This document shows positions 1 through 7,496 of a stretch of DNA of 29,606 nt, piece by piece (the stretch's first letter is position 1; each line of letters starts with the position of its first letter). Both the position numbers and the translations under genes were made by a program. Below the pieces are notes generated by a model. It made no database searches and was not told the origin of the DNA. It saw only the letters and a list, made by a program, of their open reading frames with translations. Origin of the DNA: an uncultured Bdellovibrio sp. (GTDB lineage: Bacteria; Bdellovibrionota; Bdellovibrionia; Bdellovibrionales; Bdellovibrionaceae); the NCBI RefSeq assembly GCF_946478835.1, contig NZ_CAMLDV010000027.1:1-29606 (forward strand), in the 5' to 3' direction.

Positions 1-320
1 AGTTGGGGATTATTGATGGCCGTTAAGGAAACCTTCGAGCCTAAAGCAGGTGACGTTTCATTTGAATAATCGAATTCGCTCATAGGTGCTGTGATAATAA
101 TCACCGCATAAGGATTACGACCGTCTTGTTCGCAGACTTGCGTGACCTTTGCCGTTGTCATACCTTGCACAGTTTTTTGCGCCATTTCACAGTGGGCATG
201 ATCGCGAGTGTCTACGGCGATAATGAGGCCGCGAGAATATTGGTTTTCTTCATCCGCAAGGGCTGTCAGAGAACCAAAAAAGAGCGCTGCTGTGATGATA
301 AAGGCGAATGTCTTTGTCAT
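1..320 (-). CDS. Small exported protein of unknown function, C-terminus cut off by window edge
   Basis: I do not recognise the family. Reading leftward from ATG at 318-320, the frame stays open to the window edge, so only the first 106 residues are visible. The N-terminus is a clear Sec signal peptide: MTK, a hydrophobic run (FAFIITAALFFGSLTALA) and a likely cleavage before DEEN. The mature part has two cysteines (in DHAHCEMA and TQVCEQDG) that could form a disulfide in the periplasm. A strand-like segment (PYAVIIITAP) follows. No in-frame ATG, GTG or TTG lies upstream of this ATG and no good Shine-Dalgarno site is visible, so the start rests on the signal peptide. It lies 94 bases downstream of the cytochrome gene on the same strand and could be co-transcribed with it. 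Confidence 0.7.
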   Translation of the reverse strand, partial: MTKTFAFIITAALFFGSLTALADEENQYSRGLIIAVDTRDHAHCEMAQKTVQGMTTAKVTQVCEQDGRNPYAVIIITAPMSEFDYSNETSPALGSKVSLTAINNPQ

Positions 321-414
321 ATAGGAGGTTTTATCACAACCGCCGATAACGGTGGGCCCCCGAAATATTTTCAGAAAAGAATTCTTAGGCTGTTTAAAGG
401 ATCGACACTGCTTT

Positions 415-2091
415 CTATAGGGTTTGCAAGAAGACGATGAGATTCTTTTTATCTTCTTTAGACAAAATCTCTTTGCCGTCTTTGATGAAAATACGGTCGT
501 CATGGCCAGCATTGCTCATGCCTTTTTTGCGAGTGTCAAAATAATGGTCACGGGTCATCCACGCCTTCGGAGTCTTGTCTCCCAAGGGGTATCCGTTGCA
601 TTCAAGATCGAAATCCGTGGCAGGATTGTTGGCTTCTCCAGAGTAATAAGCCACAGGTCTTCTTTCAGAAGGTGTTAGCAATGCACAGAGATTTGGAATG
701 GAGTTGTTGTGGAAGTAAGGCCATCTTGCCCAGATACCCACAAGTGGCGGAGGCACATAGCCTGGTTGTGCTTTGATCACAATGCCGTTCTTTTTAGAGA
801 TCGCAAGATCATTGAGTTGTTCTAAAGACTTCATTCCAAGACGGCGGTAAGGATCTGTGCCAACATCCACAACTGGAGTTTTTTCTTTGTAGCGGACTTG
901 CACGGTTTTCAGCTGATCTTTGAATGGAAGCGCTTCCGAACCTGCTACGTTCCAAGCCTTGTCATAGTGCCCATGGCATTTTGCGCAATTGGTATTGAAA
1001 ACTTGTTCACCTAATTTTGCGCGACCCAAATCAATTTTTTCTGCAGGAATAAAATCCGTGATAAGTGGCGCCTGGATTGAGAATACAGCCGTCGTGAGTT
1101 CTTCAATCACTTGGCTATTTTCATCGAGCCACTTTTCAAGTTTGACCAGATCTGCTCCGCGACCGATTTCATTCCAAATAATATTGGTGAAAATAGGATT
1201 TCCGCTCAAAACGCTGCCATCAGAAAGCCAGCGATTTTTATATTTTAAATTCCACCACACCGCAGGTTTTGAGTCGGCAGGATTGTTATCTAAAATCGCA
1301 TCATGACGAGGGAAGGTGGCATACCATTCGCTGTAACTTGCATAAGGATCTTTGGAGCGACGATTCAGCGAAAGACTGACTTGAGCCAAAGACGTATCCA
1401 GTCCCAAAGCAATCGGCTGCTTTAAAGATACGAATCGCAAATTTCCCATCGACTCTTCAAGAAGTTTTCTTTCGGCCGTAGTTGCCCCTGTGTAGGCTTG
1501 GAAAATAAGTGGATCAGAAACGGCCATCACTTTTTTAGCTTTGATGAAAAACTCATTGGCTCTGGAAAAACGATTCGTCATTCCCAAAACTGTTTTGCCA
1601 AAAAGATTGCTTGAGTGGCAGGCGGCACAGCTAAATGTAAAACCTTTGGCGCCATTTCTTTCAATAAGACCAAAACCCATCAATTCATCAGGACGAATAT
1701 TGTTGGGATAAGGAACGGCATAAACGCCATCGTCCGTTTGTTTTGGATAAGGATGAAGACCTAGGTTTTTAAGAACATCATTAAATGTTTTGTATCCGCT
1801 GACTCCCTGAAGGATTCCTTGCAGCCATTTTTTAAATGGATTGTTGGAATCTTCATCAATCAGTTTTTTAATCGGAGCATAAGGCGGAAGCATTCCAGTT
1901 ACAGTCACGGGATAAATCTGCGTGTGGATCTTTCCTTGATTTTTGTAGTGAAGAAAATCAGCGTCGGACCACTGATAGATATTCTCGCGGCCACCTTCCG
2001 GAATCAGTGTGCCTTCCGACCAATCCGGAGCAAAAGCGTTGGCAGAAATTGAAAGCAGAAATGTGAACATTGCAAGAATGTATGTCTTCAT
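415..2091 (-). CDS. Exported di-haem cytochrome c, RoxA-like / cytochrome c peroxidase-related
   Basis: This is a 558-residue periplasmic c-type cytochrome. A signal peptide is visible (residues 1-20, ending SANAFA). Two haem-binding CXXCH motifs are present: CAACH at 155-159 and CAKCH at 369-373. Near residues 447-468 is the segment PPPLVGIWARWPYFHNNSIP, which matches the PPL-G-W-x-x-PYFHNxSxP element seen in di-haem peroxidase-like proteins and the rubber-oxygenase (RoxA) family. The overall architecture (long N-terminal region, two well-separated haems, length somewhat below RoxA) fits the RoxA-like family better than short MauG/CcpA peroxidases. The substrate cannot be told from sequence: RoxA itself cleaves polyisoprene, but most relatives are uncharacterised. 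The gene stands downstream of a small exported-protein gene on the same strand. Confidence 0.85.
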   Translation of the reverse strand: MKTYILAMFTFLLSISANAFAPDWSEGTLIPEGGRENIYQWSDADFLHYKNQGKIHTQIYPVTVTGMLPPYAPIKKLIDEDSNNPFKKWLQGILQGVSGYKTFNDVLKNLGLHPYPKQTDDGVYAVPYPNNIRPDELMGFGLIERNGAKGFTFSCAACHSSNLFGKTVLGMTNRFSRANEFFIKAKKVMAVSDPLIFQAYTGATTAERKLLEESMGNLRFVSLKQPIALGLDTSLAQVSLSLNRRSKDPYASYSEWYATFPRHDAILDNNPADSKPAVWWNLKYKNRWLSDGSVLSGNPIFTNIIWNEIGRGADLVKLEKWLDENSQVIEELTTAVFSIQAPLITDFIPAEKIDLGRAKLGEQVFNTNCAKCHGHYDKAWNVAGSEALPFKDQLKTVQVRYKEKTPVVDVGTDPYRRLGMKSLEQLNDLAISKKNGIVIKAQPGYVPPPLVGIWARWPYFHNNSIPNLCALLTPSERRPVAYYSGEANNPATDFDLECNGYPLGDKTPKAWMTRDHYFDTRKKGMSNAGHDDRIFIKDGKEILSKEDKKNLIVFLQTL

Positions 2092-2155
2092 GCCCCAGTT
2101 TAATTACGAAGGCGCAACACAAGACAATCATATTCTGCTCTTTGACAGGGAGTGT

Positions 2156-2178
2156 AGGGCCTCCGAAGCAGAAGCCCT
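2156..2178. repeat. Intergenic inverted repeat (8-bp arms, one G-T pair)
   Basis: AGGGCCTC at 2156-2163 faces GAAGCCCT at 2171-2178 around a 7-base loop. It sits just after the end of the leftward gene at 2195-2569 and before the cytochrome gene. There is no T-run after it on either strand, so it is at best a processing or Rho-associated hairpin. Confidence 0.3.
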
Positions 2179-2194
2179 GAAATATTTTCACCAA

Positions 2195-2569
2195 TTAGTC
2201 TTCGCCATCAACGAGGGCATCGATCTTTCCAGAGCAGTCCACAGTGTACCAACCCCAGCATGAAGCGCCAGCAGCACAGTAACCGTCAACAATCGCAGAC
2301 GTTTGATATTTGAAAGACTTCGCATCCCAGCTCAAAGATTTTAATGCGCGTTTCACGTCGTCTTTTGTAAGGATGAACTCACCATCGATGATCCAATAAA
2401 AATCATCGTTCAAAGAACGACCCACAAGCGGAGAAAGATAATTATTCAAAGCCGTTTTTGCCTGATCAAGAGTCACGCATTGTTTTGGCTCTAAAGGCAA
2501 TTCAAGCTGTTCAGCGAAACTAGATGCAGAAATGAATAGAGAAAGGACAACGAAAGCGACCGACTTCAC
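2195..2569 (-). CDS. Small exported protein of unknown function
   Basis: I do not recognise the family. The product is about 124 residues with a signal peptide (VKSVAFVVLSLFISASSFAEQ, cleavage after SFA). The mature part has four cysteines, including a closely spaced set near the C-terminus (CAAGASC and DCSG), suggesting a disulfide-stabilised periplasmic domain. A tryptophan/tyrosine-rich patch (DDFYWIIDGEF) might be a beta-strand. Start choice: an ATG at 2579-2581 is in frame, but its own sequence forms the Shine-Dalgarno GGAGG, which lies 5 bases before a GTG at 2567-2569. I take that GTG as the start. Its stop lies 103 bases before the cytochrome gene on the same strand. Confidence 0.7.
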   Translation of the reverse strand: MKSVAFVVLSLFISASSFAEQLELPLEPKQCVTLDQAKTALNNYLSPLVGRSLNDDFYWIIDGEFILTKDDVKRALKSLSWDAKSFKYQTSAIVDGYCAAGASCWGWYTVDCSGKIDALVDGED

Positions 2570-2769
2570 AAGAACCTCCATTAGTTTTGATGGGGCTTTG
2601 TACCTTGCGAACAGCAGAAAGAGTAGTGCGGTTGTGAAGTTTACATGGCGTTTTTTGTTCTGTTTTTGTCAGGATATAAGTGAAGGCAATAAACTTTGAT
2701 CCCGATTAAATTCAGTTTAAAAGGAAATGACCTTTTGAAAACCGTCCGCTTTTACGGCACTGTTAAGTT

Positions 2770-3513
2770 ATGCGAACCGCGATAGTGCTAGCCTTTTTTA
2801 TTTCAATAATGTCCGTTCAGGTTTTCGGGGAGGAGATCACTGAAGTCCGCGTCGGTGTTCCGGCGGGACTTGCGCCTCCGTTGTTATTCGAAGGTAAACC
2901 CAACGAAACTAAAGGTCTCGTCGTGGATTACGCAACGGCACTGGCAGAGGCTATGGGCCGAAAAAGCAGTTTCAGTGTGATCACAAGGTATCGTTTGGAT
3001 GGTTACTTGTTTAAAGGCCAAGTCGATATGATGTGCTACACAAGCAAGGTGTGGGCAAGCAGTCAGGATCAGCTCGACTTCTCAAAGCCTCTTTTTATGA
3101 AAAGAGAAGTGATTATTGGGCCGGCACCGATGCCCAAAAAAATCACGGACCTCAAAAATAAAACCATTGGGACCATGCTGCAGTATGTGTATCCGAAACT
3201 GGACCCTCTTTTTGCATCAAAACAACTCATCAGGGAAGACAGTCTTAGTGAAGAAGCCAATCTTAAAAAACTTCTTAATGGGCGTATTCAGTATATTGTC
3301 ACAGATGAAATTTTTATTGATTACTTTAAGCTAAAACACCCGAAAATCGAAATAAACCGTGAGCGTCTATTTATGCAGGAGTATCCGATTTCGTGTTCAC
3401 TCAGTCGCAAAGGCCACGTCAAAGTCAAAGATCTGAACGAGGCTATTGATAAAATTAAAGCCAATGGCACTCTTGAAAAGATTTTTAGTAAATACGGCGC
3501 AATGGTAAAATAA
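2770..3513 (+). CDS. Periplasmic solute-binding protein, family 3 (amino-acid-type)
   Basis: This is a 247-residue protein of the SBP_bac_3 (PF00497) type, the periplasmic ligand receptor of polar amino acid ABC transporters or a receptor-like relative. The signal peptide is MRTAIVLAFFISIMSVQVFG. The mature sequence begins with the usual strand V-R-V-G-V-P and continues with the domain elements GLVVDYATALAEAMG, a LDGYLFKGQVDMM element (the family's L-x-x-G-x-x-D) and a late VTDEIFIDYF element. No permease or ATPase genes for an amino acid importer are adjacent, so it is an orphan receptor here; many such orphans in Bdellovibrio-like genomes have no assigned ligand. A TATAAG hexamer at 2675-2680 could be the -10 element. 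No clear Shine-Dalgarno precedes the ATG. Its stop codon abuts the terminator of the opposing sucD operon. Confidence 0.85.
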   Translation: MRTAIVLAFFISIMSVQVFGEEITEVRVGVPAGLAPPLLFEGKPNETKGLVVDYATALAEAMGRKSSFSVITRYRLDGYLFKGQVDMMCYTSKVWASSQDQLDFSKPLFMKREVIIGPAPMPKKITDLKNKTIGTMLQYVYPKLDPLFASKQLIREDSLSEEANLKKLLNGRIQYIVTDEIFIDYFKLKHPKIEINRERLFMQEYPISCSLSRKGHVKVKDLNEAIDKIKANGTLEKIFSKYGAMVK

Positions 3514-3541
3514 AAAACCCACGATGTTTCCACCGTGGGTT
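3512..3541 (-). terminator. Rho-independent terminator of the mdh-sucC-sucD operon
   Basis: AACCCACG (3516-3523) pairs perfectly with CGTGGGTT (3534-3541) around a 10-base loop. On the minus strand the hairpin is followed by a run of six T, a textbook terminator 28 bases after the sucD stop. On the plus strand there is no good T-run, so it may only weakly stop the solute-binding-protein transcript. Confidence 0.85.
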
Positions 3542-3568
3542 CTGAAATGACTCATTTCCTTCGAAGAA

Positions 3569-4438
3569 TTACTTCAACATAGATTTCAAAGTAATACCCA
3601 TGTCCGCTGGGCTGCGAGCGATTTTACAACCAGCTGCTTCAAGAGCCGCGAATTTAGCTTCCGCAGTTCCTTTACCGCCGCTGATGATTGCACCCGCGTG
3701 GCCCATACGTTTACCAGCAGGAGCCGCAGCACCCGCGATGAACGCAGCCACAGGTTTTTTGAAATTCTTTTTGATGTACTCTGCAGCTTCTTCTTCTGCA
3801 GATCCACCGATCTCACCGATCATGATAACGCCATCAGTGTCTGGATCTTCATTGAACATTTTTAGAACGTCGATGAAGTTTGTTCCGTTCACTGGGTCAC
3901 CACCGATACCAACAGCCGTTGATTGACCAAGACCCAAAGCCGTCAACTGTCCAACAGCTTCATAAGTCAAAGTCCCAGAGCGAGAAAGAACGCCGATACG
4001 ACCTGGTTTGTGAATGTGACCAGGCATAATACCGATCTTACATTGTCCCGGAGTGATAACGCCAGGGCAGTTAGGACCGATCAAACGAGTGCGTTTGCCT
4101 TCCATGAATTTCTTCACTTTAACCATGTCAAGAACAGGAATGCCTTCAGTGATACAGATCACAAGATCCAAATCAGCATCCACAGCTTCCATGATGGAGT
4201 CCGCTGCAAATGGAGGTGGAACGAAGATCACAGAAGCGTTGCAACCAGTCGCTGCTTTCGCTTCTTTCACTGTATTGAACACAGGAAGACCGATGTGAGT
4301 TGTGCCACCTTTACCTGGAGTCACACCACCCACCATTTTAGTTCCGTAAGCCAAAGCTTGCTCAGAGTGGAAAGTCCCTTGAGCGCCAGTGAAACCTTGG
4401 CAGATAACTTTAGTGTCTTTGTTAATAAGAATTGCCAT
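3569..4438 (-). CDS. sucD: Succinyl-CoA synthetase (ADP-forming) alpha subunit
   Basis: This is the alpha subunit of succinate-CoA ligase, which converts succinyl-CoA, ADP or GDP and phosphate to succinate, CoA and NTP in the TCA cycle, in the cytosol. The 289-residue length is standard. The N-terminal CoA-binding Rossmann domain has the element [15 protein letters not shown] and GGVTPGKGG. The ligase domain contains the phospho-acceptor histidine in KRMGHAGAI (His247). The element GPNCPGVI is also characteristic. It lies 5 bases after sucC and shares its operon; the mdh-sucC-sucD order is common in many bacteria. Transcription ends at the hairpin at 3512-3541. Confidence 0.97.
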   Translation of the reverse strand: MAILINKDTKVICQGFTGAQGTFHSEQALAYGTKMVGGVTPGKGGTTHIGLPVFNTVKEAKAATGCNASVIFVPPPFAADSIMEAVDADLDLVICITEGIPVLDMVKVKKFMEGKRTRLIGPNCPGVITPGQCKIGIMPGHIHKPGRIGVLSRSGTLTYEAVGQLTALGLGQSTAVGIGGDPVNGTNFIDVLKMFNEDPDTDGVIMIGEIGGSAEEEAAEYIKKNFKKPVAAFIAGAAAPAGKRMGHAGAIISGGKGTAEAKFAALEAAGCKIARSPADMGITLKSMLK

Positions 4439-4443
4439 GTCGA

Positions 4444-5607
4444 TTATCCTTTAACCGCAGCCACGATTTTTTTAGCTGCATCTGTGAGGTCGTCAGCAGG
4501 AGTGATATTCAATCCGCTTTCTCTCAAGATTTTTTTACCAAGTTCTACGTTTGTACCTTCAAGGCGGCAAACAAGTGGAACTTTCAGACCCAACTCTTTA
4601 GAAGCCGCGATCACGCCTTCAGCGATGATGTCACATTTCATGATACCACCGAAGATGTTAACCAAAATTCCTTTTACGTTTGGATCTTTAAGGATGATTT
4701 TGAAAGCCGCAGTTACTTTCTCTTTGTTCGCGCCGCCGCCAACGTCCAAGAAGTTTGCAGGAGAAGCGCCGTGAAGTTTGATGATGTCAAGAGTTGCCAT
4801 CGCAAGACCCGCACCATTGACCAAGCAACCAATGTTTCCATCAAGTTTGATGAAAGCAAGGTCATACTTAGAAGCTTCAATTTCAGAAGGCTCTTCTTCA
4901 TTCAAGTCACGCATTTCAACGATGTCTTGATGGCGATAGAGTGAGTTAGAGTCGAAGTTCATTTTCGCATCCAAGCAAAGAACGTCGCCTTCTTTAGTCA
5001 CAACAAGGGGATTGATCTCAGCGATGGAGCAATCTGTTGTGATGAATGCGTTGTAAAGACCTGTGAAGAATTTCACAGCTTTATTTACGATTTCAGGAGA
5101 CATGCCGATTTCAAATGCCAATTGACGAGCCTGGAAAGGAGCCAAACCGATTGTTGGATCGATGTCTACTTTCTTGATCGCATTTGGATTGTGTTCAGCA
5201 ACTTCTTCGATGTCCATACCACCTTCAGAAGAAGCCATCATTGCGGCTCTGCCAGTTGCACGGTCGATCAAGCAAGCAACGTAGTATTCTTTCGCGATGT
5301 TGCAACCTTGTTCGATGTAAACTTTCTGAACAACTTTACCTTCAGGGCCTGTTTGGTGAGTCACCAAAGTCATGCCGATCATTTTTTTTGTAAGCTCGCC
5401 AACTTCATCCAAAGTTTTTGCGATCTTAACACCGCCGCCTTTACCGCGGCCACCAGCGTGGATTTGCGCCTTAACGACCCAAAGACTTCCACCGATTTCT
5501 TTTGCTGCAGCCACAGCTTCCTCAGGAGAGTGAGCGACTTTACCTTTTAAAGTCGCAACTCCAAATTTTCTGAGGATCTCTTTGGCCTGATACTCGTGAA
5601 TATTCAT
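4444..5607 (-). CDS. sucC: Succinyl-CoA synthetase beta subunit
   Basis: This is the nucleotide-binding beta subunit partner of sucD (387 residues, normal length). It begins [17 protein letters not shown], the family signature start, followed by an ATP-grasp domain with the glycine-rich loop [13 protein letters not shown]. Later come the element [22 protein letters not shown], and the C-terminal ligase domain with [10 protein letters not shown] and [10 protein letters not shown] good Shine-Dalgarno (GGAG) precedes the ATG. It lies 15 bases after mdh and 5 bases before sucD, so the three genes are almost certainly one transcript. Confidence 0.97.
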   Translation of the reverse strand: MNIHEYQAKEILRKFGVATLKGKVAHSPEEAVAAAKEIGGSLWVVKAQIHAGGRGKGGGVKIAKTLDEVGELTKKMIGMTLVTHQTGPEGKVVQKVYIEQGCNIAKEYYVACLIDRATGRAAMMASSEGGMDIEEVAEHNPNAIKKVDIDPTIGLAPFQARQLAFEIGMSPEIVNKAVKFFTGLYNAFITTDCSIAEINPLVVTKEGDVLCLDAKMNFDSNSLYRHQDIVEMRDLNEEEPSEIEASKYDLAFIKLDGNIGCLVNGAGLAMATLDIIKLHGASPANFLDVGGGANKEKVTAAFKIILKDPNVKGILVNIFGGIMKCDIIAEGVIAASKELGLKVPLVCRLEGTNVELGKKILRESGLNITPADDLTDAAKKIVAAVKG

Positions 5608-5622
5608 CTTGATAACTCCAGA

Positions 5623-6567
5623 CTACTGAACGTTTTTAAGAGCAGAAACAAGTGTGCGAACTGCGTCTACTGATTTTTTGAATTCTTCTTGTTCAGCTGG
5701 GTTCATTTCGAACTTGTGAACTTTTTCGATACCTTTTCCGCCGATAGTTGCAAGCACGCCAACCATCAAACCTTCGTTAACACCGAACTCACCAGTCAAC
5801 TCAACAGCCACTGGAAGAACGCGTTTTTGGTCTTTAAGAATAGCTTCGGCCATTTCAACTGCACCACGTGAAGGAGCGTAGTAAGCAGAACCTGTTTTCA
5901 AGTGGCCACCGATTTCAGCACCAGCTTGTTTTGTACGAGCTACGATCGCTGCGATTTTATCAGCAGGAAGAAGTTCTGTAAGAGGAATACCAGATACAGA
6001 AGCTTGACGAACAAGAGGCATCATCGCATCACCGTGGTTACCGATGACGATACCAGTGACGTCTTTAACAGACACATTCAACTCTTCAGCGATGAATTCA
6101 CGGAAGCGAGCTGAATCCAAGCAACCGCCCATCCCAAGAACGCGCTCACGAGGGAAGCCCAAGATTTGTTTTGCGTAAACAGCCATAACGTCCATTGGGT
6201 TACAAACAACGATCACGAATGAATTTGGAGCGTATTTTTTAACTCCTTCGCAAACATCTTTTACGATTTTCGCGTTGATACCGACAAGCTCGTCACGGCT
6301 CATGCCTGGTTTACGTGGCATACCTGCAGTGATGATAACAACATCAGAATCAGCGATGTCTTCGTACTTGTTAGTTCCTTTGATTTTTGTATCAAACATT
6401 TCGATAGGACCTGCTTGAGCAAGATCCAATGCCTTACCGATAGCTGCACCTTCATTGATGTCCAAGATAACAACATCGCCAAGTTCTTTTTGTGCTGCCC
6501 AATGAGCAGTTGTTGAACCTACGAATCCTGCGCCGATAACGGCAATTTTATTTCTTTTGTGAGCCAT
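5623..6567 (-). CDS. mdh: Malate dehydrogenase (LDH-like, NAD-dependent)
   Basis: It oxidises malate to oxaloacetate with NAD+ in the TCA cycle. From the chosen start the protein is 314 residues. Visible parts: the Rossmann motif GAGFVGS (12-18), Asp36 for NAD+ specificity, and the mobile substrate loop GMPRKPGMSRDEL with Arg85 and Arg91. Arg at position 85, rather than the Gln typical of lactate dehydrogenases, indicates malate. The DSARFR element (151-156) and catalytic His178 in GNHGD are present. I chose the ATG at 6565-6567 because AAGGAG lies 7 bases upstream; the frame also extends 21 codons further, but that extension is unlike the family. First gene of the mdh-sucC-sucD operon. Confidence 0.96.
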   Translation of the reverse strand: MAHKRNKIAVIGAGFVGSTTAHWAAQKELGDVVILDINEGAAIGKALDLAQAGPIEMFDTKIKGTNKYEDIADSDVVIITAGMPRKPGMSRDELVGINAKIVKDVCEGVKKYAPNSFVIVVCNPMDVMAVYAKQILGFPRERVLGMGGCLDSARFREFIAEELNVSVKDVTGIVIGNHGDAMMPLVRQASVSGIPLTELLPADKIAAIVARTKQAGAEIGGHLKTGSAYYAPSRGAVEMAEAILKDQKRVLPVAVELTGEFGVNEGLMVGVLATIGGKGIEKVHKFEMNPAEQEEFKKSVDAVRTLVSALKNVQ

Positions 6568-6606
6568 GACTAATCTCCTTAAGGCTTCAAAATGAATGGA
6601 AAAATT

Positions 6607-6635
6607 TAAAACTTGCGTTCGATGACACATTCAAT
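6607..6635 (-). promoter_or_regulatory. Candidate sigma70-type promoter for mdh-sucCD
   Basis: On the minus strand TTGAAT (6630-6635) and TTTTAA (6607-6612) are separated by 17 bases, about 40 bases before the mdh start. It overlaps the rightward promoter of the neighbouring ATPase gene. Judged by eye only. Confidence 0.35.
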
Positions 6636-6651
6636 ATCAAATCATATATAG
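6623..6651 (+). promoter_or_regulatory. Candidate sigma70-type promoter for the stand-alone MlaF-like ATPase
   Basis: ATGACA (6623-6628) and TATATA (6646-6651) with a 17-base spacer resemble a -35/-10 pair. The start codon follows 56 bases after the -10. The site interleaves with the leftward mdh promoter, so the two may interfere with each other. Confidence 0.5.
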
Positions 6652-6707
6652 AAACAAGATTTACTGCTCGGCGCAGAGACCTTAGAGAGCAAGAACTGGA
6701 CGACCCG

Positions 6708-7463
6708 ATGAGCATCATCAGCCTGCAAGACATTACGGTGGCCTTTGAAGATCATGTTGTTTTAAAGCAAGTGAACCTCAATATTGCGGCCGGCGAATCC
6801 TTCGTGATTGTGGGTCCGAGTGGGCAGGGTAAAACGACGCTTCTTAAGACCATGTCAGGCTTGATAACTCCTCAGAATGGCAAAGTTTTTATTGAACAGA
6901 AAGAGTGGATGACGCTAAGTCCTAAAGAGCGTTTGCCGTTGCTAAAAAAGATGGGAATTTTGTTTCAAAAGAACGCTCTCTTTGATTCATTGACCTGCGT
7001 TGAAAACATCAGCTTTCCTTTGGGCGAGACCACAAATCTCACGGAATGGGAAATTACAAAAAGAGCTGAGACTTTCTTGGATGCGGTCGGAATTCCGCAC
7101 GCGCGCGATCTTTATCCCGATGAAATCAGCGGTGGGATGCAAAAGCGCCTCGGAATTGCTAGAGCGCTGGCTCTAGATCCAGAGATTATTTTCTATGATG
7201 ATCCGACGGCAGGACTGGATCCAATCACTTCAAAAAAAATCATCGAACTGATTTTGAAACTCAAAGCTGAAAAAGGTTCGACGGTTGTGGCGATCACGAA
7301 CGACATGAATCGCGCTTATCAAATGGCAGATCGCATTGGTGTGGTGATGGACCAACAACTCATCATCACAGGGACTCCTGAAGAAACACAAAATCACAAA
7401 GACCCGCGCGTGCACCAATTTGTCAGAGGTCTTCTTGAGGGTCCTCTCACGACAATGGCTTAA
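6708..7463 (+). CDS. MlaF-like ABC transporter ATPase with altered catalytic residues
   Basis: This 251-residue ATP-binding protein is of the MlaF type (phospholipid/MCE transporter ATPase). Motifs in order: Walker A GPSGQGKTT (36-44), Q-loop Gln87 in LFQKNALFDSLT, signature ISGGMQ (140-145), Walker B IIFYDDP (160-166) and D-loop GLD. Two key residues differ from the consensus: the catalytic Glu after the Walker B Asp is Asp165 (GAT), and the switch His is Asn198 in AITNDM. The FDSLT and MQKR segments match the second MlaF-like ATPase at 11428, so they belong to the same subfamily. No permease is adjacent. I infer it partners the Mla operon 4 kb downstream as the degenerate half of a heterodimer. 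It lies upstream of polX with a strong hairpin between them. Confidence 0.9.
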   Translation: MSIISLQDITVAFEDHVVLKQVNLNIAAGESFVIVGPSGQGKTTLLKTMSGLITPQNGKVFIEQKEWMTLSPKERLPLLKKMGILFQKNALFDSLTCVENISFPLGETTNLTEWEITKRAETFLDAVGIPHARDLYPDEISGGMQKRLGIARALALDPEIIFYDDPTAGLDPITSKKIIELILKLKAEKGSTVVAITNDMNRAYQMADRIGVVMDQQLIITGTPEETQNHKDPRVHQFVRGLLEGPLTTMA

Positions 7464-7494
7464 TATTCTTAGCGGTGGATCCGCAAAGAATATT
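7462..7494 (+). repeat. Strong hairpin between ATPase stop and polX start
   Basis: AATATTCTT (7462-7470) and GCGG (7472-7475) pair with CCGC (7481-7484) and AAGAATATT (7486-7494). The arms total 13 pairs with one A-A mismatch around a 5-base loop. It overlaps the upstream stop codon and ends 2 bases before the polX ATG. It has no T-run, so it is not a standard terminator. It would cover the polX ribosome-binding region. Confidence 0.75.
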
Positions 7495-7496
7495 CT

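Noticed and set aside
3923..4774. 283-codon open frame on the plus strand
   Set aside because: It runs antisense to sucD and sucC, which are unmistakable; it has no family resemblance and is a by-product of their codon use.
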